A stretch of 64,000 nucleotides of DNA from BQWY01 sp046351095 (GTDB taxonomy: Bacteria > Nitrospirota > Nitrospiria > Nitrospirales > Nitrospiraceae), in contig JAXLZC010000001.1 of NCBI GenBank assembly GCA_046351095.1, positions 992,001 through 1,056,000 on the forward strand, in the 5' to 3' direction. Positions 33,710 through 42,867 of this stretch are shown here, piece after piece; the first letter of the stretch is position 1, and each line of letters begins with the position of its first letter. Both the position numbers and the translations under genes were made by a program. Under the pieces are notes generated by a model. That model did no database searches and had not been told where the DNA came from. It was given only the letters and a program-made list of their open reading frames with translations.

Positions 33710-35125
33710 ATGAAAAAACGAATTCTCTGCGTCGACGACGAACCAGGCGTTCGTAGGTCGCTGAAATTAGTTCTGGAACCGACGTACGAAGTCCTCCAGG
33801 CTGCTGACGCTCACGAAGGATTGGACCTCTTTAAAAAGGAGGCTCCGCACCTCGTGCTGCTCGACGTCATGCTTCCGGGTATGGACGGCTTGGCCGTACT
33901 CGAACGGATGCAACAGGAAGATAAGTCGGTGCCCGTCATCATGGTCACCGGCACGAAGGCGGTGAAGACGGCCGTCGACGCCATGAAACTCGGCGCAGTG
34001 GATTACGTCTCCAAACCCTTCGAAATCGACGAACTCCGGATCATCGTCGGCAAGGCGCTCGAAACGCAGGAACTCGAACGCGAGGTCCGCTCGCTCCGCG
34101 CCCAAGTCTCCAATCGCTACGCCTTCCACAATCTCATCGGGAAGAGCCAGGCGATGCAGGAGATCTACGGCAAGATCGAGCAGGTAGCGGACAGTCGGAC
34201 GACCATCCTCGTCACCGGCGAAAGCGGCACCGGCAAAGAACTCGTTGCCCGCGCCCTGCACTACAACAGCGGCCGCCGCGAGCGCCCGTTTGTCGCCCTC
34301 AACTGCGCCGCCTTGCCCGAGACCCTCATCGAAAGCGAATTGTTCGGACACGAAAAGGGCAGCTTCACCGACGCGACTGCGCGCCGCGTGGGCCAATTCG
34401 AACTGGCGCATACAGGCACCCTCTTCCTGGACGAAATCGGCGACCTCAGCGCCACGACCCAGGCGAAACTTCTGCGCGTGCTGCAAGAGCGTGAGTTCAC
34501 GCGTATCGGCGGCGTGCAACCGATTAAAGTCGACGTGCGTATCGTCGCGGCGACAAACAAAAGCCTCGACGAAATGGTTCGGCGCGGGACGTTCCGAGAA
34601 GACCTCTACTACCGTATCAACGTCGTCTCGCTCTACCTACCGCCCTTGCGGGAGCGCGGCGAAGACGTGCTGCTGCTCGCGAAACATTTCCTGCAGAAAC
34701 GTATCGATGAAGAAAAGTTGCCCGTGCAGGATTTTACGAAGGACGCCCTCGAAGTGTTGGCCCGCCACAGCTGGCCGGGCAACGTGCGGGAACTGCAGAA
34801 CGTCGTCGAGCAGGCGATGCTGTGGTCCCAAGGCGGCCCCATCGGCCCGACGCACTTGCCGCCGAGCGTGAAAGGCGATGTCCGCGCGGGGTCAATTCGC
34901 GAAGAAATCCTCTCCGGTCGCGTGTCGCTGGAAAAGGCCGTCATGGACTTCGAGCGCGACATTATTCTCGACGCGCTCAAACGCACGAACTACGTACAGA
35001 CCCATGCGGCGACGATGCTCGGCATCAGTCGACGTATGCTGAAGTACCGCATGGACACGCTCGGCATCAATCGCCCGGACAGCACCGCCGGCGCCCCCGA
35101 TCAGCCGCCGCCCGCCGACGAATAA
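33710..35125 (+). CDS. sigma-54-dependent response regulator (NtrC/AtoC-like)
   Basis: A 471-residue transcription activator: receiver (ILCVDDEPGVRRSL, phospho-Asp in VLLDVMLPGMDG, VSKPFEIDEL), AAA+ core with Walker A GESGTGKE and FLDEIGDL, and a C-terminal Fis-type helix-turn-helix (THAATMLGISRRMLKYRMDTLGI). The loop that contacts sigma-54, normally GAFTGA, reads GSFTDA at residues 217-222 in HEKGSFTDATARR. Such variants occur in a subset of regulators, and some of them may not act through sigma-54 in the usual way. No partner kinase is adjacent; the hybrid kinase at 1903-4407 is not linked. The start at 33710 is preferred to 33662 because the receiver begins at MKKRILCVDDE. Confidence 0.92.
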   Translation: MKKRILCVDDEPGVRRSLKLVLEPTYEVLQAADAHEGLDLFKKEAPHLVLLDVMLPGMDGLAVLERMQQEDKSVPVIMVTGTKAVKTAVDAMKLGAVDYVSKPFEIDELRIIVGKALETQELEREVRSLRAQVSNRYAFHNLIGKSQAMQEIYGKIEQVADSRTTILVTGESGTGKELVARALHYNSGRRERPFVALNCAALPETLIESELFGHEKGSFTDATARRVGQFELAHTGTLFLDEIGDLSATTQAKLLRVLQEREFTRIGGVQPIKVDVRIVAATNKSLDEMVRRGTFREDLYYRINVVSLYLPPLRERGEDVLLLAKHFLQKRIDEEKLPVQDFTKDALEVLARHSWPGNVRELQNVVEQAMLWSQGGPIGPTHLPPSVKGDVRAGSIREEILSGRVSLEKAVMDFERDIILDALKRTNYVQTHAATMLGISRRMLKYRMDTLGINRPDSTAGAPDQPPPADE

Positions 35126-35174
35126 CGGCTGCCTCGCTCGCTCGATTCATTTGACTTGTTCGCCTGCACCCGCC

Positions 35175-35192
35175 GCATCGCGTGCGCGATGC
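35175..35192. repeat. perfect 8-bp palindrome with TG centre
   Basis: GCATCGCG-TG-CGCGATGC is a perfect inverted repeat, 50 bases after the sigma-54 activator stop. No T-run follows, so it is either an operator or part of an RNA hairpin. Confidence 0.55.
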
Positions 35193-35284
35193 ATTACGTA
35201 TTGTCATTGAGCGCGCAAATCGGAATCCTCCGGAGACTCACAGGAACCACACAGGCTATCCACGATCTTGTACCCAGCCAATGC

Positions 35285-35305
35285 ACCTGTTACCAACAGG
35301 TTTTT
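35285..35305 (+). terminator. weak hairpin plus T-run
   Basis: ACCTGTT (35285-35291) pairs with AACAGGT (35295-35301) over a 3-base loop and is followed by TTTTT. The stem is short and only partly GC, about 160 bases after the activator gene, so it is only a possible terminator. Confidence 0.4.
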
Positions 35306-35420
35306 CAGACCTAGACCACAACATCTAGTTCGATGACATCAGAGCCCACAACATATCGAGCTGTCGCAGTGGACCTACAGTAAATTCGCGGCCGTCATAC
35401 TGTCGCGAGATTTGATTTGC

Positions 35421-35449
35421 TTGACAATTTTCCGTACGAATCATACATC
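35421..35449 (+). promoter_or_regulatory. putative sigma-70 promoter for the HD-GYP gene
   Basis: TTGACA at 35421-35426, a 17-base spacer, then TACATC at 35444-35449. The -35 is perfect and the -10 weak. The start codon at 35459 would leave a very short leader. Confidence 0.4.
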
Positions 35450-35458
35450 ACTTACACA

Positions 35459-36619
35459 ATGACACCTACATCATCGCACGCACACCAATCCGCCCCCACA
35501 TCCAAACCCACGATTCTCGTCGTCGATGACGAACCGGGCCCCCGCGACGCGCTGAAAGTCATCCTCCGACCGTTTTTTCATGTCGAGACGGTCGATTGTG
35601 CACAAGGCGCGCTCGACGTCCTCGCCAAACGCCCCATCGACCTTATAACGCTCGATCAAAAGCTGCCCGACCGGCAAGGTCTGGACCTCCTCCAAGACAT
35701 CAAACGCCAACATAACGATATTGAAGTGGTCATCATCACCGGGTTCGGCAGCCTGAAATCGGCGATGGACGGCATCCGCCACGGCGCAGCCGGCTATTTG
35801 CTGAAGCCCTTCAACGTCACCGAGCTGATCACCCTGATCAACCAAACGCTCGAGAAGAAAAAGCGCCTCGACAGCATCCGCGAATGTGTCGCCCTCCGTC
35901 AGGGCTGCTGGTCGACCGACGCCGAGATCTCCGCCAACTGGGCCGCCCTCCGCGAGCAATACCGGCAGACCGGCCACGCGACCACAACCTCGGAACGACC
36001 GCCCGCCGCCGCCGAGGATCACGTGACCTTCCTGTCGACCCTGTTCGAGGCGAAGGACCGCAACCTCTTGAATCACTCCAGCCGCGTGAGCTTTTACGCC
36101 ACCCTCTTGGGAAATCGCGCCGACCTATCGGACAGCGAGCAACGCTCGTTGGCGACGGGCGCGTTCCTGCATGACATCGGCATGCTTGCGCTCGGCACTG
36201 CCGCGAACAATAGCCAGCGAACGGAGCCGTCGTGCGCCGACCAACCGCGCCTCCATGCGGAAATCGGCGGACGTATGGCGCTGGCCCTCGGCCTCCCTGC
36301 GGACGTCGTGCAGATGATCTCCTATCACCATGAACGCTGGGATGGAAAAGGCTACCCGAACGGATTGAAGGGGGACGGCATCCCCCTGTTGGCGCGCATC
36401 GTCGCCATTGCGGAAGCATTCGATCAACTGATGACGGATAACGAAGGCCGACCGACCTGGTCTGTAGAGGATGCCCTGCAGGCGATGCAGAAGCTGTCTG
36501 CAGTCGCCTACGATGCGCGCTTGTTGGACATCTTCACACGCGTCGTCATGGAATGCCGACACTCGTTACCGGCGCTGGCGATGTCCGGTTCGCCGATCGG
36601 ATCAACCGAGCTCAACTGA
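35459..36619 (+). CDS. response regulator with HD-GYP domain (RpfG-like)
   Basis: A 386-residue protein with an N-terminal receiver (TILVVDDEPGPRDAL, phospho-Asp in LITLDQKLPDRQG, Lys in YLLKPFN) and a C-terminal HD-GYP domain, which in active members degrades cyclic di-GMP. Metal and signature residues are visible: LNHSSRVSFYA, FLHDIGM, RLHAEIGGRMA, MISYHHERWDGKGYPNGLKG and ARIVAIAEAFDQL. The Lys that normally follows HDIG is Met here, so activity is likely but not certain. The start at 35459 gives MTPTSSHAHQSAP before the receiver. Convergent with recN. Confidence 0.9.
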   Translation: MTPTSSHAHQSAPTSKPTILVVDDEPGPRDALKVILRPFFHVETVDCAQGALDVLAKRPIDLITLDQKLPDRQGLDLLQDIKRQHNDIEVVIITGFGSLKSAMDGIRHGAAGYLLKPFNVTELITLINQTLEKKKRLDSIRECVALRQGCWSTDAEISANWAALREQYRQTGHATTTSERPPAAAEDHVTFLSTLFEAKDRNLLNHSSRVSFYATLLGNRADLSDSEQRSLATGAFLHDIGMLALGTAANNSQRTEPSCADQPRLHAEIGGRMALALGLPADVVQMISYHHERWDGKGYPNGLKGDGIPLLARIVAIAEAFDQLMTDNEGRPTWSVEDALQAMQKLSAVAYDARLLDIFTRVVMECRHSLPALAMSGSPIGSTELN

Positions 36620-36649
36620 TCGCGTAGGCATCTCCGCCCATAGGCACAG

Positions 36650-38431
36650 CTACTTCCCACTTCGAGCCGGTTTCGGGCGCGTTTTTTTCGAGTCTCGCTC
36701 CGCCTTCCCCGTTCGAGCATCCTCACCAGACGGCGAAACAACCTTCGAAGACGGTTTCTCTCGTTCCCCCAACAATTCCTCGGCTGCGCGACGCATCGTG
36801 AGGCTGTCGCCCTGCCCGCCCAGCATGGCCGCAACCGCAGCCGTTCGATCCTCACCCGACAGTTCACGGACGTTCGTCACGGTCCGTGCACCCTGGACCG
36901 ACTTCTCCACAAGAAACTGCCGATCCGCCTGTGCGGCGACTTGCGGCAAATGGGTCACGCACAAGACTTGATGGTGGCGAGAGAGGGCGCGCAGTCGGAT
37001 CCCGATCGCCGTGGCGACGGCACCGCCGACGCCCGCATCGATTTCGTCGAACACCAGGACCGGGACACCTTCGTCGTCCGCGCAGATCGTCTTCAGCGCC
37101 AACATCGCGCGCGACAACTCGCCTCCGGACGCCACACGCGCCAACGGCTGGAGGGCTTCACCGCTGTTTGCGGAAAAGAGCAACTCGGCTCGGTCCTGCC
37201 CATAGGGGCCATACCGCTCGGGGCCGGCCAACGTCCCCAACGACAAACGCACCGTCGCGCGCTGAAGCGAGAGCGCAGCCAGTTCCTGCTTCAATGCCTG
37301 TTCCAAACGTGCGGCAGCAGCTTTGCGCGCAGCCGTCAGTCGATCGGCAACCCGAGCCAGCTCGGCCTCCGCCTGGGTCACGGCGCGGACTAATTCGGCC
37401 ATCTCGCCGTCGTTCCCGTCGAGCTGCGCTAACCACCGGTCCAACTCGGCACCCTTGGCGCGCACCGCTTCTAGGCTGCCGCCGTATTTTTTCTTGAGCG
37501 ATTCCAGCCGCGCTGCCCGCGACTCCAGTTGCTCTAACAAGGCCGGATCGTCCTCAATCTGTTCGCGATAATGCCGAACCTCTTCCGCCACGTCCTGCAG
37601 CAGCACCCGCGCCTGCGAGAGTTGCGCCGCCCAGGGCTGTACGGCGGCATCGATCCCGGCCAAGTCTTCCAATCCGCGACAGGCTTGTGTTACTCGCTCG
37701 ACGGCGGCGCCCTCGCCGGCATACAGCAGGTCATAGGCCGACTCCGACAGCTGCCGCACGCGCTCGGATTGCCCCAAACGTGTACAGCGTTCGGCCAACG
37801 TCTCATCTTCGTGCGGCTGAATCACGGCATCACGAATTTCCTGCGCCTGATACCGCAGCAACTCTTCCCGTTCGCGATGGGCTTCGGCTTCCGCGCGCAA
37901 TGTCGTTAAGCGGTGGCTCTGTGCTTGCCAGACTTCGTATTGTGCGATGTAGTCGGCGCGCAGGGAATCAAGATGGCCGAAGCGGTCGAGGGCCTCAAGC
38001 TGCGTGGTCGGATGGAGCAACGATTGCTGCTCGTGTTGCCCGTGGATATCGACAAGTGTGCCGGCAAAATGTTGCAGCTCGCTCGCCGCCGCCAAACGTC
38101 CGTTGACGTAACAGCGCCCACGCCCGCTGCGGGAAAGCACACGCCGTACGATCACGTCGGTGTCGTCCGCAGCCACGATGTCGGTCTCAGCCAGACGTTT
38201 GAGGACGGGATGTCCGGCAGAAAGGGAGAAATGGGCTTCGACCGTCGCCTCGTCGCACCCGGCGCGAATGTGATCGGCGCCGGCTCGGTCGCCGAGTAAC
38301 AGGCCGATGGCGTCGATCAAGAGCGATTTGCCTGCGCCCGTTTCGCCGGTTAAGGCGACGAACCCCGAAGGAACGGTCAGGGCCAGACGGTCGATCAATA
38401 CAAAGTTGGAGACACGCAGCTCGATCAGCAT
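36650..38431 (-). CDS. recN: DNA repair protein RecN
   Basis: A 593-residue SMC-like ATPase for double-strand break repair. Walker A is in ALTGETGAGKSLLIDAIGLLLGDRAG near the N-terminus. A long coiled-coil centre (about residues 150-350, Leu/Glu/Arg-rich) follows. The ABC signature VASGGELSRAMLALK and Walker B VLVFDEIDAGVGGAVA lie at the C-terminal side. The last 45 residues are a Lys/Ser-rich extension (EREKPSSKVVSPSGEDARTGKAERDSKK...) unusual for RecN. It follows trxA by 25 bases on the same strand and may be in the same transcript. Confidence 0.95.
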   Translation of the reverse strand: MLIELRVSNFVLIDRLALTVPSGFVALTGETGAGKSLLIDAIGLLLGDRAGADHIRAGCDEATVEAHFSLSAGHPVLKRLAETDIVAADDTDVIVRRVLSRSGRGRCYVNGRLAAASELQHFAGTLVDIHGQHEQQSLLHPTTQLEALDRFGHLDSLRADYIAQYEVWQAQSHRLTTLRAEAEAHREREELLRYQAQEIRDAVIQPHEDETLAERCTRLGQSERVRQLSESAYDLLYAGEGAAVERVTQACRGLEDLAGIDAAVQPWAAQLSQARVLLQDVAEEVRHYREQIEDDPALLEQLESRAARLESLKKKYGGSLEAVRAKGAELDRWLAQLDGNDGEMAELVRAVTQAEAELARVADRLTAARKAAAARLEQALKQELAALSLQRATVRLSLGTLAGPERYGPYGQDRAELLFSANSGEALQPLARVASGGELSRAMLALKTICADDEGVPVLVFDEIDAGVGGAVATAIGIRLRALSRHHQVLCVTHLPQVAAQADRQFLVEKSVQGARTVTNVRELSGEDRTAAVAAMLGGQGDSLTMRRAAEELLGEREKPSSKVVSPSGEDARTGKAERDSKKTRPKPARSGK

Positions 38432-38456
38432 GCGTGCCTCCTTCGGCGAGTCATCG

Positions 38457-38807
38457 TTAGGCGGTGGGAGACTTGGCGAGCAATGCGTCGATCGTTTCCT
38501 TGAACTGCCGCTTCGGGCGAGCGCCGATGATGGTCTCGACCAATTGGCCGCCCTTAAAAAACAAAATCGTCGGAATGCTGCGGATCTGATACCGACCGGC
38601 GATCTCCGGATTTTCGTCCGTATTCAACTTCCGCACACGCAGTTTGCCTTGATATTCCTGCGCGAGTTCATCGACGATCGGTGCGATCATTTGGCAGGGT
38701 CCGCACCACACGGCCCAAAAATCGACCATGACCAACTCCGAGGCCTTGGCGACTTCGGTATCCCAACTCTGATCATCGACTTTTAATGCGAGATTTCCCA
38801 CACCCAT
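38457..38807 (-). CDS. trxA: thioredoxin
   Basis: A 116-residue thioredoxin with the active site WCGPCQ in VMVDFWAVWCGPCQMIAPIV, the cis-Pro in RSIPTILFFKGGQ and the usual single-domain length. It reduces disulfides in the cytoplasm and is the likely electron donor for the peroxiredoxin at 27151 and possibly for NrdJ. The first ten residues (MGVGNLALKV) are slightly longer than usual. The downstream gene is recN; LptD ends at 38911 on the same strand, about 100 bases upstream of it. Confidence 0.95.
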   Translation of the reverse strand: MGVGNLALKVDDQSWDTEVAKASELVMVDFWAVWCGPCQMIAPIVDELAQEYQGKLRVRKLNTDENPEIAGRYQIRSIPTILFFKGGQLVETIIGARPKRQFKETIDALLAKSPTA

Positions 38808-38910
38808 CCTCCTTCGGCTTGAGTCTACGCCCCGACGAAATTCATCCTAGTCTCCCGATTTGACCAGTGTCAACACGGGCCACGGACGTGCACAGGCGCA
38901 GAGACGCACC

Positions 38911-41493
38911 TCACCGATTCGCAGGCGAGGTCACACCGGCCGGCGTCGACAGCCCATCCATCGGCGTCGGCTGACGCCCATACGGCCCGCCGACGGACGC
39001 CCACGGCACACCGCGCTCGCCGACCATGATCGGCGTCAGAATTTGTTTGAGCACCGCGGTCCCGAAGCTCTCCGTCCAACCGATCCCGGTCAGACTGAGC
39101 ACGACCATGGCGTTGAATCGGTCCGGGAACTGCAAATAATAAAACCCGAGGGACCAACACTTACAGGGATTTTGGTAGATGCCGACCAGATCGTATTCCG
39201 GACTCGTGCCGTGCTTCACGTCGTAGTAGGCGCGTCCGCCGACGGTGATGCCGAACGGCAGCCGCACCGCCGCCGTCGCCGTGACGAACTGCACTTCCGG
39301 CGTCGGCGCGTACACCTCGTTGAACGAGATCGGATTCCAAATATCGCCGCGCCGCGCCCGCATTCCGTCGCGCGCATACCGTTGCCCGACCTCTAGGTAC
39401 CACCGATTGTTGTCCTGCACACGCAAGTCCGTATTAAACTGGCTGAGCGTCCCCGTGTACGGGTCGATGAAGGCGTCAAACGTCACGAACTGCGTGAGCG
39501 AGCTGTATTGGCGGCTGAGCGTATCGACCGTGAGCGGCGAATACCCAGGAATGTACTCGGGCGTGGTGTTGCCGATGATACCGCGGATCCACACGTCGGA
39601 CAGTTTGTTACCCACGATCGAGGTCATCGCGGGTGAAAGCGGCTGCGTCAACGTCCCGAACAGGGGCAACTGTCCCGGCTCGAAACTCCTCGCCAGCGTT
39701 TGCACCCCACCCATGCGATAACTTTGTGCAACCGTCAGATCCAACCAATTCAGGGCGTTCCCGCTCGACCGTGTTTCCAAAATCCGCGAGTGCACCGAGT
39801 AGGTCAGCAAATTCTTTTTCGGTAGGTCGTCGATGGCGTCGATCTGCGCCACGCGGGACTGGTCGGACGGCGGCACGTATTCGTAGACCAGCTTCGGCTC
39901 GATCGTGTGCAGAAGACTCTGGCCGCTTTCGAGCGCATACCGCCGACTCAACCGCGAACTGGCGTCGATGGATCCCCAAAAGGTTTGCCGGTGGAAGGGC
40001 TGCTCGTCCTGGATGCCGCGTGTGTAATAAATCTCGCGGAATTTGAGCTGCGGGGTAATACCAAGGACGTGCCCGATGTCCATGATCGGCATCGACAGGC
40101 CGGGCATGACATCCACACGATTCAGCTGAAACCCCGTGTTTCGATAAAAGTGCACCATGCTGCTGTCCAGCCCGACCAACACCGGCGCGCCGAAGACGGA
40201 GCTGTCCGCCATGCTGTAACCCAACTCAGGCAAACGCTGGAACGTATCGCGGCCGCCAGACTGCAACGGCTGCAGATACTGTCCGAAAAAGTAAGCATTA
40301 CCCATCCCCAAGCGATGCGTCGCCAACAGGCTGGAGTCGCCGCTCGGCAAGGCGCGCTGCACACCGGAGTTGCTGAGTTGTTGGAGATAACTTGGATCGG
40401 ACACGACGAAGGCTTGTCCGAGGATACGAAAATCCGGATTGATCTGCTGCAGGTGACTGCCGCTCAAGAGCCCGCGCAATCGATTCGGATCGCCCGACTG
40501 CGTCGCCGAGCTGACTCCGCTCGGCAATTGCTCCTGCTTCAAACCGCTGAGCAGCCATTGCCCGTAGGATTGCCGATCCAACCAATACCGATACTGCACG
40601 TCGCCGCCGTACCCAAGCTTGCTGTAATACTGCGGGCTGATCAACAGATCCTGACTGTGGTTGATCGCCCAAAAATAACTTTGGCGATAGCCGAATCCAA
40701 ATCGATTGTCGTAGGTCGGTTGCGGAATCAGAAAGCCGCTTTTCCGATAACTCACCGGATAGGTCAACGTCGGCACGGGAAAGAGTTTCTGGTCGAGCAC
40801 ACACAACCAGCCTCCGCGCATCGCCACGCTGTCGCCCGCATCGAGATCGACGTCTTCGAATTGGAACCGCCAGGCCGGCGTCTCCCCGTCCTTGGCATCG
40901 CAATTCGTAAACGTCCCGTCCTTGATCCGGTAATGGTCTTCGGAAAAACGCTGCATCACCCTGCCGGTCGCATACGTATTCGTCTGGGGGAAAAACAACC
41001 GCCCATTGGTGACGATGCCGGCCTCCGTATTCATGTCGAGTTCCAGCTGATCGCCCCACAATTCGGAAGTCGGGTTCGTCAGATGGGCCGATCCGGTCGC
41101 CTGCACTTTCCCCGTCAGCGGATAGACCGTCATATGGTCGGCCGTCAATCGTTGCTGCCCGTTGATCACCACCACATGGCCGTCGGCCTCGTAGATCTCC
41201 CGATCTTGGAGGTACTGCATACGATCCGCGGTGATATTGATGGGCTGCGTGCCGCTGAGCGTCGCCGATGGAGCGGCAGACAATGGCGACGACGACGGCG
41301 AAGATGAATTGGGAGCCGTGGCTGAATTGGCAAGATTCGTGTCCGCGTTGCGGACGGACGGCTCGGCCGCCGTCGCACGCGCAGCGACACACAGATCGGC
41401 ACCGACTGTCGAACAGATGATTGAGACGATAATCAGACAGGCCCGGAGACTCGACGCAACACCCAACATCCGCAACGTCCCCATGTCATCCAT
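38911..41493 (-). CDS. lptD: LPS-assembly protein LptD
   Basis: About 860 residues. It inserts lipopolysaccharide into the outer leaflet of the outer membrane with LptE. The signal peptide is SLRACLIIVSIICSTVGADLCVAA; an OstA-like domain follows (INITADRMQYLQDREIYEADGHVVVINGQQRLTADHMTVYPLTGKVQATG, VTNGRLFFPQTNTYATG). The C-terminal two thirds is a beta-barrel pattern (for example LSRRYALESGQSLLHTIEPKLVYEYVPPSDQSR, DLRVQDNNRWYLEVGQRYARDGMR). The start at 41493 overlaps the folC stop by eight bases (ATGGATGA); a second ATG at 41484 is close behind. No LptE was seen nearby. Confidence 0.92.
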   Translation of the reverse strand: MDDMGTLRMLGVASSLRACLIIVSIICSTVGADLCVAARATAAEPSVRNADTNLANSATAPNSSSPSSSPLSAAPSATLSGTQPINITADRMQYLQDREIYEADGHVVVINGQQRLTADHMTVYPLTGKVQATGSAHLTNPTSELWGDQLELDMNTEAGIVTNGRLFFPQTNTYATGRVMQRFSEDHYRIKDGTFTNCDAKDGETPAWRFQFEDVDLDAGDSVAMRGGWLCVLDQKLFPVPTLTYPVSYRKSGFLIPQPTYDNRFGFGYRQSYFWAINHSQDLLISPQYYSKLGYGGDVQYRYWLDRQSYGQWLLSGLKQEQLPSGVSSATQSGDPNRLRGLLSGSHLQQINPDFRILGQAFVVSDPSYLQQLSNSGVQRALPSGDSSLLATHRLGMGNAYFFGQYLQPLQSGGRDTFQRLPELGYSMADSSVFGAPVLVGLDSSMVHFYRNTGFQLNRVDVMPGLSMPIMDIGHVLGITPQLKFREIYYTRGIQDEQPFHRQTFWGSIDASSRLSRRYALESGQSLLHTIEPKLVYEYVPPSDQSRVAQIDAIDDLPKKNLLTYSVHSRILETRSSGNALNWLDLTVAQSYRMGGVQTLARSFEPGQLPLFGTLTQPLSPAMTSIVGNKLSDVWIRGIIGNTTPEYIPGYSPLTVDTLSRQYSSLTQFVTFDAFIDPYTGTLSQFNTDLRVQDNNRWYLEVGQRYARDGMRARRGDIWNPISFNEVYAPTPEVQFVTATAAVRLPFGITVGGRAYYDVKHGTSPEYDLVGIYQNPCKCWSLGFYYLQFPDRFNAMVVLSLTGIGWTESFGTAVLKQILTPIMVGERGVPWASVGGPYGRQPTPMDGLSTPAGVTSPANR

Positions 41494-42787
41494 GCAAGGG
41501 CGACACGGATAGTCCGGACAAGGCAGCCTTCGCCTCTCCAATCAACATGAGAGAGCCGGTGACACAGACCAGATCGGTCGGAGCGGCCAGCGTGCGGATC
41601 TCGCGCAACGCGTGGGCGACGGATGGGACGAGACGCGGGGTCGGCGCCGTCGGCGGCAATGCAGCGCGCAGGTATTCGAGTGAAGCGGCGCGAGGCAGAT
41701 TCGGCACCGTCAACATCAGTTCGTCCACCAGGGGAAGGAGCTGCTCAAAAAACCCTCGCTGATCTTTGTCATGCATCATGCCGACCAGCGCCCAGACCCG
41801 CGCCGTCGGATACGTCCCGCGCAGTTCGCGCAGCGTATCGGTCAACGCCGCCGCCGCCGCCGGATTGTGCGCGCCATCCAAAATCGTCAGCGGCTCGGTG
41901 GCGACTATATCGACACGACCCGGCCAATCGACCGTCGCCGCGCCGCGCTGCATGGCCTCGTCGGAGCAAACCAGACCGCGATCCGCGACTGTGTCGATGA
42001 GGGCTGCGGCGCAGGCGAGATTATCCAATTGATGCCGCCCGCGCAAGGGACAGCGCAGGGTGAGCCGACGCCCCGACGGGCCGCGATACGTACAATCCGC
42101 CGCGGACGTTCCCGCGACGTCGAAATCCCTCCCGAGTCGAACGAGCGGTGCTGATCGTGCCGTCGCAATGTGCGCGATGACTTCGTACGCCTCATCCGCC
42201 ACACGGCCCACCACCAGCGGCACGTCGGCTTTGACGATGCCGGCCTTTTCGTAGGCAATGCTGCGGAGGTTATGGCCGAGATAGGCTTCGTGATCCATCC
42301 CGATCGTGGTGATGCAGGTCGCAAGCGGCGTCACCACGTTCGTCGCATCGAATCGTCCACCCAACCCCACTTCGATCACCGCACAGTCCACGGAAGCGGC
42401 GGCGAAATGGGCGAACGCAATCGCGGTGGTGAATTCAAAAAATGTGGGACGGAGCGACGGAGGACAAGCGGCCCGCACTCTGGTCGTCCAACGCGCCAGC
42501 TCGTCGTCAGGAATCGGCTCGCAGTCGATTCGAATCCGCTCGTGAAAGTCGATCAAATGCGGCGAGGTGTAGAGACCGACGCGATAGCCGGCGGCCTGCA
42601 GCATGGAGGCGGTCAGCGCGGCCGTTGAGCCTTTGCCGTTTGTCCCGGCGATATGAATGCTGCGAACGGAACGGTGCGGATCGCCCATTGCGGCGAGCAG
42701 ACTTCGCATCGACTCAAGCCCAAGCTTGATGCCGTGCCGCTGAAGACTGAGGAGAAACTCGATGGAGGGTGATGCCGCGGCAGCCAT
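41486..42787 (-). CDS. folC: bifunctional folylpolyglutamate/dihydrofolate synthase
   Basis: A 433-residue Mur-ligase-fold enzyme that adds glutamate to dihydropteroate and folates. The P-loop is in HIAGTNGKGSTAAL, with family sequence GYRVGLYTSPHLIDFHERI, CAVIEVGLGGRFDATNVV, ITTIGMDHEAYLGHNLRSIAYEKAGIVK and ILDGAHNPAAAAAL. Length and motif order are complete. accD lies about 80 bases upstream on the same strand and lptD overlaps downstream; accD-folC is a common conserved pair. A separate folate gene (FolB fusion) is at 49575. Confidence 0.95.
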   Translation of the reverse strand: MAAAASPSIEFLLSLQRHGIKLGLESMRSLLAAMGDPHRSVRSIHIAGTNGKGSTAALTASMLQAAGYRVGLYTSPHLIDFHERIRIDCEPIPDDELARWTTRVRAACPPSLRPTFFEFTTAIAFAHFAAASVDCAVIEVGLGGRFDATNVVTPLATCITTIGMDHEAYLGHNLRSIAYEKAGIVKADVPLVVGRVADEAYEVIAHIATARSAPLVRLGRDFDVAGTSAADCTYRGPSGRRLTLRCPLRGRHQLDNLACAAALIDTVADRGLVCSDEAMQRGAATVDWPGRVDIVATEPLTILDGAHNPAAAAALTDTLRELRGTYPTARVWALVGMMHDKDQRGFFEQLLPLVDELMLTVPNLPRAASLEYLRAALPPTAPTPRLVPSVAHALREIRTLAAPTDLVCVTGSLMLIGEAKAALSGLSVSPLHG

Positions 42788-42867
42788 GCGCCCTGCTCTC
42801 CGACGCCGTGGGCCGGTGCGAGTCGATGGATCCCTGTAGACGACGGCGCGCGCTCGCGCGCCGCGAC

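Larger units (their letters stand above)
35126..35458. promoter_or_regulatory. AT-richer regulatory region between two response regulator genes
   Basis: About 330 bases without a gene. It holds a perfect palindrome (35175-35192), a hairpin with a T-run (35285-35305) and a sigma-70-like -35 (35421), each listed separately. Base composition is lower in GC than the flanking genes, as expected for a promoter. Confidence 0.55.

Noticed and set aside
39907..41307. 466-codon + strand frame
   Set aside because: Antisense to lptD; His/Arg/Gln-rich shadow product.
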